From NCBI GenBank assembly GCA_012032215.1, contig JAAURO010000029.1:1-10981 (forward strand): a stretch of DNA of 10,981 bases. The letters are read 5' to 3'. The notes below the pieces were generated by a model. It saw nothing but the letters and a program-made list of their open reading frames with translations, was not told the origin of the DNA and did not search any database. Shown here piece after piece: positions 1 through 10,455 of the stretch; position 1 is the stretch's first letter; every line of letters starts with the position of its first letter. Source of the stretch: Limnobacter sp. (GTDB taxonomy: Bacteria > Pseudomonadota > Gammaproteobacteria > Burkholderiales > Burkholderiaceae_B). The position numbers were made by a program, and so were the translations under genes.

Positions 1-240
1 CTAGCCTACGCCTACGCGAGACGACGTCTGGCCGCTGGGCAATCCACCTTCCCTGACATCGCTGCGCAGTACTGGTCTGATCTTCCGTTTAGCGGCCACC
101 ATCGCGAATTCACGATGAGTGAGATTGCGTGGATTCTGGAGCAGGCCTGCATCTTGCGGACGCCCGGATTGATTCATTCAACTACTCGATTTTTGGATTG
201 TCCGAACTTGCTGGACTGGATCTCGCGCTTTGGCGGTTAA
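1..240 (+). CDS. C-terminal fragment of an unidentified protein
   Basis: Frame 1 is open from the window edge to a TAA at 238-240, giving the last 79 residues of a protein that starts upstream. I do not recognise the family. The fragment opens with an Arg/Ala-rich stretch (residues about 1-15, with three consecutive arginines). A soluble, helix-prone part follows, with several Trp and Cys residues ([13 protein letters not shown] at about 40-52), and it ends in DWISRFGG. There is no obvious transmembrane segment. The three consecutive arginines use AGA, CGA and CGT, whereas genes further right mostly use CGC, which hints at a different origin. It converges on the broken end of coaE, about 30-50 bp beyond its stop. 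It could be the end of a mobile-element gene inserted in coaE, or unrelated DNA joined by assembly. I see no transposase motif. The frame may also be fortuitous. Confidence 0.4.
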   Translation, partial: LAYAYARRRLAAGQSTFPDIAAQYWSDLPFSGHHREFTMSEIAWILEQACILRTPGLIHSTTRFLDCPNLLDWISRFGG

Positions 241-437
241 TGGAAACCAACCCGACTCTTCGAGAGGTTATTTTTGCGAGCGCACGGAAGCGCTGCTCCC
301 CCTGGGCCGGTGACTGCATGCGCGATCAGATCGGTGTCTACAATGGCTGCCCCGAGCTGTTCTAGCCGGGCAGACACCTGCGACTTTCCTGAACCAATGC
401 CGCCCGTTAAGCCTACCAGCAGCGGCGTTTGACTCAT
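237..437 (-). CDS. coaE: Dephospho-CoA kinase, truncated after about 50 residues
   Basis: CoaE phosphorylates the 3'-hydroxyl of dephospho-CoA with ATP, the last step of coenzyme A synthesis. The ATG at 437 overlaps the pilD stop (ATGA), as expected for the pilBCD-coaE order. The N-terminus is convincing: [18 protein letters not shown] carries the P-loop, and IVDTDLIAH and GPGGAALP follow, as in intact CoaE. After residue about 51 (near 285) the similarity ends. The frame continues with an unrelated tail to a TAA at 237-239, 66 residues in total against about 200 normally. The CoA-binding and lid regions are missing, so this copy cannot make an active enzyme. coaE is normally essential, so either the junction is an assembly chimera or another copy exists. 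The family call is secure; the cause of the truncation is not. Confidence 0.85.
   Translation of the reverse strand: MSQTPLLVGLTGGIGSGKSQVSARLEQLGAAIVDTDLIAHAVTGPGGAALPCARKNNLSKSRVGFH
249..275 (+). terminator. Weak candidate intrinsic terminator
   Basis: A short hairpin with stem CTCT (256-259), loop TCG and AGAG (263-266) lies 8-35 bp after the stop of the partial ORF, and an ATTTTT run follows at 270-275. Flanking AAC/GTT bases could lengthen the stem imperfectly. The perfect stem is only 4 bp, so this is a suggestion rather than a firm call. Confidence 0.25.
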
Positions 438-1305
438 GGGGTAAACCACGCGGAAATGTCCAGCCCTGCCATCCAGCAACAGGCCCCAAGCACCAAGCAA
501 GGGCCAAACGGAAAGGGTGCGGTAAACTCGTTGCGGCGTAGAAGTTGCACAAACAGGCCAAAGAAAATGCCTGAAAAAGAAGCGGTCAGCAAAATGGTAA
601 ACAGGCTTTCCGCTCCAAACCAGGCGCCGCAGGCTGCCAGCAGCTTGAAGTCGCCAAACCCCATGCCTTCTTTGCCGGTTAACAGTTTGAAACCGTGGTA
701 TACCAGCCATAGAATCAGGTAGCCAAACGTGGCACCCAGCACGGCCTGCTCTAGTGGCACATGCTCGTACACCAGGTTGAACAAAAGGCCAGCCCACAGC
801 AAGGGCAGGGTAATGGCATCGGGCAGCAGGTAGGTGTCCAGATCAATCAGCGCCAGACACAGCAGGCAGGCGATCAGCAGCATAAAGCCCAGCGCCAAAG
901 GCCCTAGGGGGTAAAACCAGGCAATAGCCGCAAACGCCAGGCCGTGCGCGAGTTCTACCAGGGGGTAGCGTGGGCTTATGAGGGCTGCGCAGTGGGCGCA
1001 CTTGCCGCGCAGCCACAGCCAAGAAACGATGGGAATGTTCTGCCACGGCGTAATGGGGGTTTCACAGTGCGGGCAGCGCGAGCGGGGTATCAGCAGATTA
1101 AAAGCGGGGCGGCAGGGGGGGGGGCATGCTCGGTGTGGGCTGTTGTGTGGGCATGGGTGGCCTGGTGGAGTTCTTCCTGCCAGGCGCGTTCTAGGATAAT
1201 GGGCAGGCGGTGAATGACCACGTTGGCAAACGAGCCCACGCAAAGCCCAATCAGGGCTGCATACAGAACCCATGTTAAATTGCCTGCGGTGGCCCACTCT
1301 GTCAC
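434..1305 (-). CDS. pilD: Type IV prepilin peptidase / N-methyltransferase (one frameshift)
   Basis: PilD is an inner-membrane aspartyl protease that cleaves the leader of type IV prepilins (and often type II secretion pseudopilins) and N-methylates the new first residue. The start is GTG at 1305, inside the pilC stop (GTGA overlap), giving [20 protein letters not shown] and then the conserved [12 protein letters not shown]. Two CxxC pairs (RCPHC and KCAHC) form the usual zinc site of the cytoplasmic loop. Catalytic aspartates lie in [12 protein letters not shown] and in the GxGD motif [10 protein letters not shown]. At least six hydrophobic segments follow the zinc loop. The N-terminal and C-terminal parts are in different frames, meeting at a run of ten G (plus strand 1115-1124). 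Eleven would restore one frame of 290 residues, the normal length. The stretch before the zinc loop is rich in His and Pro. The C-terminus overlaps the coaE start. Confidence 0.9.
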
Positions 1306-2582
1306 ACAATGCTTCCCAGGTTGAAAATAGGCAAATACATCCCGATAACCAGAGTACCTACCAGGCAGCCAATAATAGCCATAATCATGGGTTCGAGTAC
1401 GGTAGAAAGGTTTTCCACCTGATCATCAAGCTTTGTTTCATACTGTACCGCTAAACGCTCCAGCATGTTGTCCAGTTGGCCAGATTCTTCGCCAATACGA
1501 ATCATCTGCACCATTTCTGGCGGAAACACCTTGGTTTTCAGCATGCTTTCAGACACCTTGGAGCCGGTTGCCACTTCCTGGCGAATACTTTGCGTGGCTT
1601 GTTCGTAGCGTTGTGTGCCTGCCAGTGAGGCTACCGATTCCAGCGCATTTACAATGGGAACGCCCGAGGCATTCAGTGTGGCAAAAGTGCGGTTCCAGCG
1701 TGCGTACAATGCGGTGGTGGTTAAATTGCCAATAATCGGTGCCTTAAGCAACAGCCCGTCGATTTTCATGCGAAAGCTGGATTTCCGGGTGTACATCCAG
1801 TAAAACCCCACTACCGATGCCACCGTGGCAGCCAAAAACTGCAACCCGTTGGCGCGCAGCAGGGCCGAGGCCTTCAGCAGTCCTTGCGTAAGCGCAGGAA
1901 GTTCGGCCTTGAACTGTTTGTACACATCGCTGAAGGTGGGAATCACGAACACCAGCATCGCTATGGTCACTGCCACGGCAACAATTACTACAATGCTGGG
2001 GTAGGTAAGTGCCTTGCGCACGCGTTGGCGCATGCGCAGCATTTTTTTCCATCGTGCATGGTCCAGTCGGTCCAGGGTTTCTTCCAGCCGGCCAGCTTCT
2101 TCGCCTGCGGCCAGTGTGTTGCAAAACAGGGTGTCAAAGCACAGGGGGTGCTTGCGCATGCTGTCGCTCAGGCGCAGACCACTTTCTACATCGGCACGAA
2201 TGGCACGCACAATCTGTTTTAAGCGGGTTTTGCCACGGCCTTGCATGTTCATGGCTATCATGCCGAGCGACTCTGCCAGCGGTACGCCGGAAGACAGCAT
2301 CACGGCCAGTTGGCGCACGAAGGCACTGATGTGCTTGAGCGGCACCGACCCGGTGTCGTTGCCACGTACCTTGCGGATGGCGCCCGCCTGCACGCCTTGG
2401 CGCTTGAGCAGGTAGCGGGCATGTTCCATGCTTCTGGCGCGGATTTCACCGCTGCGGGATCGGTGGGCTTTGCCTCGGGCTGATTCGGTCCAGAAAAAGA
2501 GTTTTTCTTGCTGGCTGGCAGACTGACCGGTTTTCTGATTGCTTTTTTTACGGCTGTTGGCCACGGACAAATTGGCGCTCAT
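1302..2582 (-). CDS. pilC: Type IV pilus inner-membrane platform protein PilC
   Basis: PilC is the polytopic platform that couples the PilB and PilT ATPases to pilin insertion and extraction at the inner membrane. The preferred start is ATG at 2582, 22 bp after the pilB stop and preceded by a G-rich ribosome-binding site. An in-frame ATG at 2681 lies inside pilB and gives an unlikely N-terminus. The product is 426 residues. A basic, hydrophilic N-terminus (about 1-80) is followed by two T2SSF domains, near 85-210 (FVRQLAVMLSSGVPLAESL) and 290-415 (WNRTFATLNASGVPIVNAL). Each has the expected GEEAGRL/GEESGQL motif. Predicted membrane segments are near 195-217, 248-265 and 397-420. The frame is intact throughout, unlike its neighbours. 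The end overlaps the pilD GTG start, which suggests coupled translation. Confidence 0.95.
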   Translation of the reverse strand: MSANLSVANSRKKSNQKTGQSASQQEKLFFWTESARGKAHRSRSGEIRARSMEHARYLLKRQGVQAGAIRKVRGNDTGSVPLKHISAFVRQLAVMLSSGVPLAESLGMIAMNMQGRGKTRLKQIVRAIRADVESGLRLSDSMRKHPLCFDTLFCNTLAAGEEAGRLEETLDRLDHARWKKMLRMRQRVRKALTYPSIVVIVAVAVTIAMLVFVIPTFSDVYKQFKAELPALTQGLLKASALLRANGLQFLAATVASVVGFYWMYTRKSSFRMKIDGLLLKAPIIGNLTTTALYARWNRTFATLNASGVPIVNALESVASLAGTQRYEQATQSIRQEVATGSKVSESMLKTKVFPPEMVQMIRIGEESGQLDNMLERLAVQYETKLDDQVENLSTVLEPMIMAIIGCLVGTLVIGMYLPIFNLGSIV

Positions 2583-2604
2583 CACGCACCCCCCTCGGTG
2601 TGGG

Positions 2605-4306
2605 TTAATCGGCTTTTGTCGCTCCCAGAATTTCTTCAATGGTGGTGATGCCTTCCAGCACTTTTTCCAAACCCGATTCACGCATGTTCAAAACACCCGT
2701 AGAGGAGGCTTCTTTTTGGAGTTCGGCGCGGCTTGCCCCCTCCAGAATGAGTTCCCGCATTCGTTCGGTAATGGGCATCACTTCATAAATACCTGTGCGA
2801 CCACTGTATCCTGAGCCGTTACATAGCTCGCAGCCAACCGCACAGAAGGGGGTTTCACCCGAGTGGGTGAGTTTGGAGCCGGGTGTGCTTAAACCCAGGC
2901 TGCTGAGGGCTGTCAGCCCCTGAGGGTGGGGCTGTTTGCAACTGCACAGGGTGCGTACCAGCCGTTGGGCGATGACCAGGTTTACCGAAGAGGCCACGTT
3001 AAAGGCTTCTACCCCCATGTTTTTAAGGCGGATAATAGTGCTTGCCGCATCGTTGGTGTGCAGGGTCGATAACACGAGGTGACCAGTTTGCGAAGCCTTG
3101 ACCGAAATGTCTGCTGTTTCAAGATCGCGAATTTCGCCCACCATAATGATGTCGGGGTCTTGGCGGAGTAAAGCGCGCAGGGCTTTTGCAAAGTCAGACC
3201 GATTTTTCGTTGATATTGACCTGGTTTACGCCCTGAATGTTGATTTCTGCGGGGTCTTCAACCGTGCTGATGTTGACCGAACTGTCGTTGAGCATGGACA
3301 AAAACGTGTACAGCGACACTGTTTTTCCGCTGCCCGTGGGGCCGGTCACCAAAATCATGCCGTGGGGCATGCGCAAGGCTTTTTCGATGTTCTGGGTTTG
3401 CTCGCGGGTGTAGCCTAGTTGATCCATGCGCAGAATGGACTGATCGGAGTTTAAAATCCGCAGCACTATTTTTTCGCCAAACACGGTGGGCAAGGTACTT
3501 ACCCGAAAATCAATTTTTTTGGTTTTGCCGCCGGCAGTGGCCACGCGCATGCGCCCATCTTGGGGCACACGGGTTTCGGTGGTGTTTAAGCGGCTCATGA
3601 TTTTAATGCGCGCTGCAATTTTGGTTTTGGCTGCAAGCGGGGGCTGGCTGGCATCCTGCAGCACGCCATCTACGCGGTAGCGCACGCGGTATTGTTTTTC
3701 GTAGGGTTCCAGGTGTATGTCAGAGGCGCCCAGCTTTAAGGCATCGTTAAGCACATGGTGCACAAACCGCACAATAGGCGCGTCGTCTACATCCATGTCT
3801 TCAAGTTCTTCTTGCAGCACCTCTTCCAGCTCGCCTTGCAGCAGCAGCGATTTTTCGTCCGATTCCTGCGTAGTGGTGGCCGAAGTCAGCTTGTGGTATT
3901 CCACCACGATGGGTTCGACCAGCATTTGGGTGCGGAATTTTAACTGTTGCAGCGTGCCGAGATCGGTAGGGTCGGCCATGCCCACGTACATCACGCCTTT
4001 GCGTTGGCCCAGCACTACGGCTTCCAGGCCATTGGTGGCTTGGGCTACGGCGGGTTCAAGTTCGCCGATTGCCTCAAAGTTGAACCTGGCCAAGTCAAGC
4101 AGTGGGAATCCGTAGTGCTCGGCTACGGTGTGCGCCAGGGTGGTTGCATCGGTCAGGCCTGAGGTGACGAGCCAGTTTGCCATCGACTGCCCTGCCACAG
4201 GCGCTGGCCGGTGTTGTGTGAGTTGCTGGTTGGTAAGGATGCCATGTGACAGCAATGCCCTTGCCAACCCCGAGTTTTTAAGCCCTGTCACTGAACCTGC
4301 TGCCAT
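2605..4306 (-). CDS. pilB: Type IV pilus assembly ATPase PilB (frameshifted)
   Basis: PilB is the cytoplasmic hexameric ATPase that drives pilus extension through PilC. The start is ATG at 4306, with a strong GGAGGGG site just upstream. The first frame encodes an N-terminal MshEN-type domain (about 30-140), then [11 protein letters not shown], Walker A GPTGSGKT at 322-329 and the Asp box TVEDP near 348-352. It then stops. A second frame resumes with [22 protein letters not shown] (Walker B), the His box [12 protein letters not shown] and the cysteines of the zinc site (LCSCK and CAVGCELC). The family sequence at the break should read about NEKIGLTFAKAL. One missing base in the T run at 3203-3207 and one in the A run at 3190-3192 (plus strand) restore it, giving 567 residues, the usual PilB size. 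It heads the pilB-pilC-pilD-coaE unit, 49 bp after corC. Confidence 0.93.
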
Positions 4307-4355
4307 GCCTTACCCCTCCGTTTAAGCCAGACTACGGCCTATGGTGCACTGCTTG

Positions 4356-5637
4356 TTACTCGCTGTTTCTGGCGTTTCCTGCAGAGAGTTTGGCTGTTTT
4401 TACCTGTTTGTCTGCTACCTGCACAATCTCAATAATGACATTTTTTGGCGAACGCTCACCCCTGTTTCGGGTATGTCTTGCAAATGCTCCAGAATAAGCC
4501 CGTTTAGGGTGCGGGGGCCGTCTACCGGTAAATCAAGGTGGTACTTGCGATTGAGCTCACGCAGGTCGGTTGCCCCGTCTATGGTAATGCCGTTGGAATC
4601 GATGCTTTCTGGGTGGGTCATCGATTTTACCGTGGGCGCGTGCGAGGTAAATTCGCCAATCAGCTCTTCCAGAATGTCTTCGGGGGTTACCATGCCCAGC
4701 ACCTCGCCGTATTCATCGACCACCAGGCCAAAGCGCTCTTTGTTTTCCTGAAACTCGTGCAGCTGGTGGCTGACTGGTGTGTTGGCAGGAATGAAGTAGG
4801 CGGGTTGCAGCAGTTTGTAGAGGTCTTCCTTGCTGAACTCTTCGTGGTAGAACAGGGCCAGCGCGCGGCGCACGTGCAGCACCCCAACCAGGCCTGCCCA
4901 GTCTTTTTCGATGACGGGCAGCTTGTTGTGGTGGGCCGTTACAATCTGGTGGGCCAGGTCTTCTTCGGTGCGGGAAAATCCAGATGCTCCAGCGCATGCG
5001 GGGAGTCATGACATCTTCAACGGTCAGCGATTCCAGCTCGAACAGGTTCATGAGAATCGATCTGGGTTTGGAGGGCAGAAAATGCCCGCTTTCCAGCACC
5101 AGCGAACGCAGTTCGTTCAGGTTGAGCGAATCTTCGTTTTTGGTTTGCGAGGAAAGCCCGAATTTCTTGAGCATGGCCTCTACGCCGGCATTGATTACCC
5201 ACACAAAAGGCGAAAAAAATGCGCACAAAAAAGGCAATTACAAACGAGGCCGGCAGGGCTACTTTGTCCGGGTAGGCCGCGCCAATGACCTTGGGGCCGA
5301 TTTCAGCAAAAATAATAATGGCAAAGGCTACTCCACCCGTGGCTATTGAAAGCGCCAGCTCGTTGTTGCCGTAGGCTGAAATGGTCAACGAGGTGACGAT
5401 GGCGGTGGATGCGGTATTAAGCAGGTTGTTGCTTAACAGCAGGGTGGACAGCAGTGTGTCGGTGCGTGTGAGCAGTTTGCGGGTAAGAATGGCACTGCGC
5501 ACACCTTGTTCGGCAAGCGCCTGCAAGCGGTATTTATTCAGCGCCATCATGCTGGTTTCAACAATGGAGAAAAAACCGGAAGACAGCAAAAGCGCCGCCA
5601 ATAAGGCTATTTGAGCCCACAAAGGCAAGTTGTTCAA
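4356..5637 (-). CDS. CorC/HlyC-type DUF21-CBS domain membrane protein (multiple frameshifts)
   Basis: This is a member of the CNNM/CorC family, linked to divalent cation (Mg2+/Co2+) efflux or homeostasis; the substrate here is unknown. The likely start is TTG at 5637, because a TGA lies in frame four codons upstream. The N-terminal DUF21 part has about four hydrophobic segments and the motif SGFFSIVETSMMALNKYRL. ESLTVEDVMTPR opens the CBS pair, the second CBS domain includes FGLVVDEYGEVLGMVTPEDILEE, and a C-terminal CorC_HlyC domain follows (DLPVDGPRTLNGLILEHL). The gene is read in pieces with breaks near 5213-5219, 4990-4998, 4975-4978 and 4441-4446. Correcting single bases at each restores about 427 residues. 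The last correction extends the C-terminus to a TAA at 4356-4358, with KNVIIEIVQVADKQVK typical of the family end. It could be real decay, but the pattern looks technical. Confidence 0.87.
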
Positions 5638-5690
5638 AGTTGGTGGTCAGGTGTGTATTAAAGCGTTAGTGTAACCAGATTCGGCAGTGT

Positions 5691-6757
5691 TCAGCTACTG
5701 CGGTGCACCGCCAGGTCGCAAAGCTCTAGCAATGCTTGCTGGCATTGTGCCTGAAGGCTGCTGGCAGGCTGTTCGGAAGCCTTGGACAGCCTGCCCAGGT
5801 TTTGGGCACATTGCTGCGCCTGGTCTGCAAATTCGAGCGCCCGTTCGCGGGTGTACTGCAAGGAACCGACGCTGTGCATGGCTTGCAGCACGAGTTCGAC
5901 ATCCTGGGTGCCGCCTTCTGAAATGGCTTTTTGAATATGCTGGCGGGTTTCGGGAGTGCCGTTGGCCATGGCGTGAATAAGCGGCAAGGTGGGTTTGCCT
6001 TCGCGCAGGTCATCGCCCACGTTTTTCCCCAGAGCGGAGGTTTCGCCTGCATAATCAAGCACATCATCGATAAGTTGAAACGCGCTGCCCAGCGCGCTGC
6101 CGTACTGGCCCAGTGTGTCGATGATTTCCTGGGTGGCGCCCGCTGCAATGCCTGCCAGCCTGCCCGATGCCTCGAACAGCCTGGCGGTTTTGTAATCAAT
6201 GACCTGCATGTAGCGGTCTTCGGTAACGTGGGGGTCTTTGCAGTTCAGCAGCTGCAACACCTCGCCTTCGGCAATCACATTGGTGGTGTCGGCCAGCACG
6301 GACATAACCGGCATCATCCCAATGCGCGTCATCATTGAAACGAGCGGGAATACAGAAAATCGCCGACCAGCACGGCGGCGGCATTGCCGAACTCGGCATT
6401 GGCAGTAAGCCTGCCGCGCCTTAGGCTGGATTCATCAACGACATCGTCGTGCAGCAGTGTGGCGGTGTGAATAAACTCCACAATGGCTGCAAGCTGTAGC
6501 GCGGTGCCTGCCTGCGCCTGAGGCAGGCCCAGCGCCCGAGCACCCAGCAGCACCAAAGCAGGCCGCAGGCGCTTGCCGCCGCCCGACACGATGTACTCGC
6601 CAATGCTGTTTACCAGTTCCACGCGTGAGTGCAGGCTGGCACGAATGGTGTTGTCGAGCTGGCGCATGTCGGCCTGAATGGGGGCTAGCACCTCCATGGC
6701 AGAGCGCGGCATTTTGGCAGGTTTGTCGGGTGGGTGGGCTGCGGGTAAAGCGTTCAT
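5691..6757 (-). CDS. ispB: Octaprenyl/polyprenyl diphosphate synthase (one frameshift)
   Basis: IspB elongates farnesyl diphosphate with isopentenyl diphosphate to make the C40 side chain of ubiquinone/menaquinone; it is a soluble trans-prenyltransferase. ATG at 6757 gives an N-terminus with GGGKRLRPALVLL and the first aspartate-rich motif LLHDDVVDESSLRRG (D104, D105, D108). The frame stops after GDFLYSRSFQ, exactly where the family continues with MMTRIG, which is found in the next frame. One missing base at 6335-6336 (plus strand) restores the gene. The second part carries KTARLFEASG and the second aspartate motif QLIDDVLDYAGE. The reconstructed length is 355 residues, slightly long because of a Pro-rich N-terminal tail. 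Since ispB is normally essential, the break is most likely a sequencing error. It is divergent from rplU, an arrangement common in Proteobacteria. Confidence 0.93.
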
Positions 6758-6790
6758 GGAAAAATCCGTCCCAAGACTGTTAAGCCAATC

Positions 6791-6796
6791 ATTCTA
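6791..6796 (-). promoter_or_regulatory. Possible -10 element for ispB
   Basis: On the minus strand TAGAAT (5 of 6 to the sigma-70 -10 consensus) lies 34 bp before the ispB ATG, leaving room for a short leader. I find no good -35 at 16-18 bp spacing, so the site is weak or needs an activator. The ribosome-binding site is a modest GGGACGG. Confidence 0.25.
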
Positions 6797-6818
6797 ATAG
6801 AAAAGTACGCATAAAGTT

Positions 6819-6847
6819 TTGACAGTTCCGTGTTTTCCTGCGATACT
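6819..6847 (+). promoter_or_regulatory. Sigma-70 promoter for rplU-rpmA
   Basis: A perfect -35 TTGACA at 6819-6824 is followed after 17 bp by GATACT at 6842-6847 (4 of 6 to TATAAT). This is the strongest promoter-like pair in the 158-bp region between ispB and rplU. It would start transcription near 6854 and leave a leader of about 60 nt before the rplU ATG. Confidence 0.6.
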
Positions 6848-6915
6848 TGCGGGCTGTCCGAAATGAGTCGGGCATTGATTGATTTGTGAATGATTCATTA
6901 ATTTTGAGGCTTACT

Positions 6916-7227
6916 ATGTACGCGGTCATAAAAACCGGTGGCAAACAATACAAGGTTGCCGCTGGTGAAAAACTGAAAATAGAACAGATACCAGCAGACA
7001 TCGGCCAGGAAATCTCTTTAAATGAAGTGCTTGCAGTAGGTGGTGGCGAGCAGGTCAGGGTGGGTGCACCACTGGTTGAAGGGGCTTCTGTAACGGCGGT
7101 GGTGTTGGCGCAAGGGCGCCATGACAAAGTGCGCATTTTTAAAATGCGCCGTCGCAAGCACTACCAAAAGCGCCAAGGGCATCGTCAGAACTACACACAG
7201 ATTCAAATTCAATCCATCCAGGCTTAA
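6916..7227 (+). CDS. rplU: Large ribosomal subunit protein bL21
   Basis: bL21 binds 23S rRNA in the 50S subunit. The ATG at 6916 is preferred because it gives [14 protein letters not shown], the invariant family start, with TGAGG about 10 bp upstream. An in-frame ATG at 6889 adds nine residues absent from the family and lacks a good site. The product is 103 residues, exactly typical, with the basic [15 protein letters not shown] signature near residues 76-90. It is followed by rpmA after 69 bp with no terminator, so the two are co-transcribed, presumably from the promoter at 6819-6847. Confidence 0.98.
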   Translation: MYAVIKTGGKQYKVAAGEKLKIEQIPADIGQEISLNEVLAVGGGEQVRVGAPLVEGASVTAVVLAQGRHDKVRIFKMRRRKHYQKRQGHRQNYTQIQIQSIQA

Positions 7228-7296
7228 GTGTTCACCACAGGCATTGGTGCATTTGCAGACATTGCGAACAGCATTGGGAATTAAGGAGATTTTCTC

Positions 7297-7560
7297 ATGG
7301 CAAGTAAGAAAGGCGGCGGCTCTACGCGAAACGGACGCGATTCAGAAGCCAAACGGCTCGGCGTCAAGGTGTACGGTGGTCAAAGCATTCATGCAGGCGG
7401 CATTATTATTCGCCAGCGCGGTACACGCTTTCATGCTGGCGACAACGTTGGCATGGGCAAAGATCACACTTTGTTTGCTCTAACCGATGGTCAGGTGCAG
7501 TTTTCTGTAAAAGGTGCTTTGCGCCGCAAAACGGTTAGCGTGGTAAATGCCGAAGCCTGA
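7297..7560 (+). CDS. rpmA: Large ribosomal subunit protein bL27
   Basis: bL27 reaches the peptidyl transferase centre of the 50S subunit through its flexible N-terminus. The 87-residue product starts [16 protein letters not shown], the canonical uncleaved N-terminus of Proteobacteria, then LGVKVYGGQ and [19 protein letters not shown]. The frame is intact. AAGGAG lies about 8 bp before the ATG. It forms the classic rplU-rpmA-obgE set and is separated from obgE by 147 bp that include a terminator. Confidence 0.98.
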   Translation: MASKKGGGSTRNGRDSEAKRLGVKVYGGQSIHAGGIIIRQRGTRFHAGDNVGMGKDHTLFALTDGQVQFSVKGALRRKTVSVVNAEA

Positions 7561-7650
7561 TGCGCGGGCACAGGTAGTCCGGCAAGGAAAACCCAGCCAC
7601 ATTGCAGGCTGAGTAGTCCCTACCTTGGCCAGCCTTGCCTGGCGAAATAA

Positions 7651-9934
<2,284 letters not shown>

Positions 9935-9962
9935 TATTTTTACACAACACAAAGGAAACACC

Positions 9963-10455
9963 ATGCAAGCTGACATGCTGCTTGTGATCGCCGGCATCAA
10001 AGGCGAATCCACCGATACCCAATACAAAGACGCCATTGTTGTGCACGAAGCGCATTGGGGCGTTTTCACAAAACGTCTCCGTACAATCGGGTGGCATGGG
10101 TTGCCACGGTGCAGGAAACCTTAAAGAGCTGCGGGTTTTCAAGGCGCTGGATCAAGCCTCTCCCACCCTGCGGGCCCAAGCCTGTATTGGCATGCACTAC
10201 CCCACGGCCGTACTGGTAAAACGCAAGGCAGGGCAAAAACCACTTGAATACTTCAAGCTGCGCATGAAAGACATCGTGGTAGCCAGTATCGATTTAACCC
10301 TGGGCAATGGCGACAGCCCAGACACCGAAATACTGACTCTCAAGTTTGCCGAATTCCTGGAAGAGTACACCCCACAGAGTGCAACCGGCGCAGCCCGCCC
10401 CACTGTTAGCGCAGGCTATAACGCGGCGTTGGAAAAAAACTGTAAAACGCCATGA
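9963..10455 (+). CDS. hcp: Type VI secretion tube protein Hcp (one frameshift)
   Basis: Hcp forms the hexameric-ring tube of the type VI secretion system and can carry small effectors in its lumen. ATG at 9963 with AAAGGA about 7 bp upstream gives MQADMLLVIAGIKGES, the usual beta-strand start. The frame then breaks near 10063-10066. Removing one T restores HWGVSQNVSVQSGG, and the remainder follows with KPLEYFKLRMKDIVVASI and LKFAEFLEEYTPQ, the family C-terminal signature. The reconstructed length is 163 residues, typical for Hcp1-type proteins. It lies only 28 bp after proB, with no room for a strong terminator between them. Its stop overlaps the next start (ATGA). No other T6SS structural gene is present in the window. 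The family call rests on recognised motifs. Confidence 0.88.

Noticed and set aside
129..365. Short plus-strand ORF of 78 codons crossing the coaE junction
   Set aside because: It runs antisense through the genuine coaE P-loop region and shows no family features.
434..1309. Single 291-codon ORF taken as PilD from 1309
   Set aside because: Its first 60 or so residues are the wrong frame; the true N-terminus is in the frame starting with GTG at 1305.
2583..2681. 33-residue N-terminal extension of PilC
   Set aside because: It overlaps the pilB 3' end and is unlike PilC; the ATG at 2582 has a suitable position and ribosome-binding site.
3009..3191. 60-codon minus-strand ORF at the pilB break
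   Set aside because: It is the intermediate frame between two missing bases in pilB, not a separate gene.
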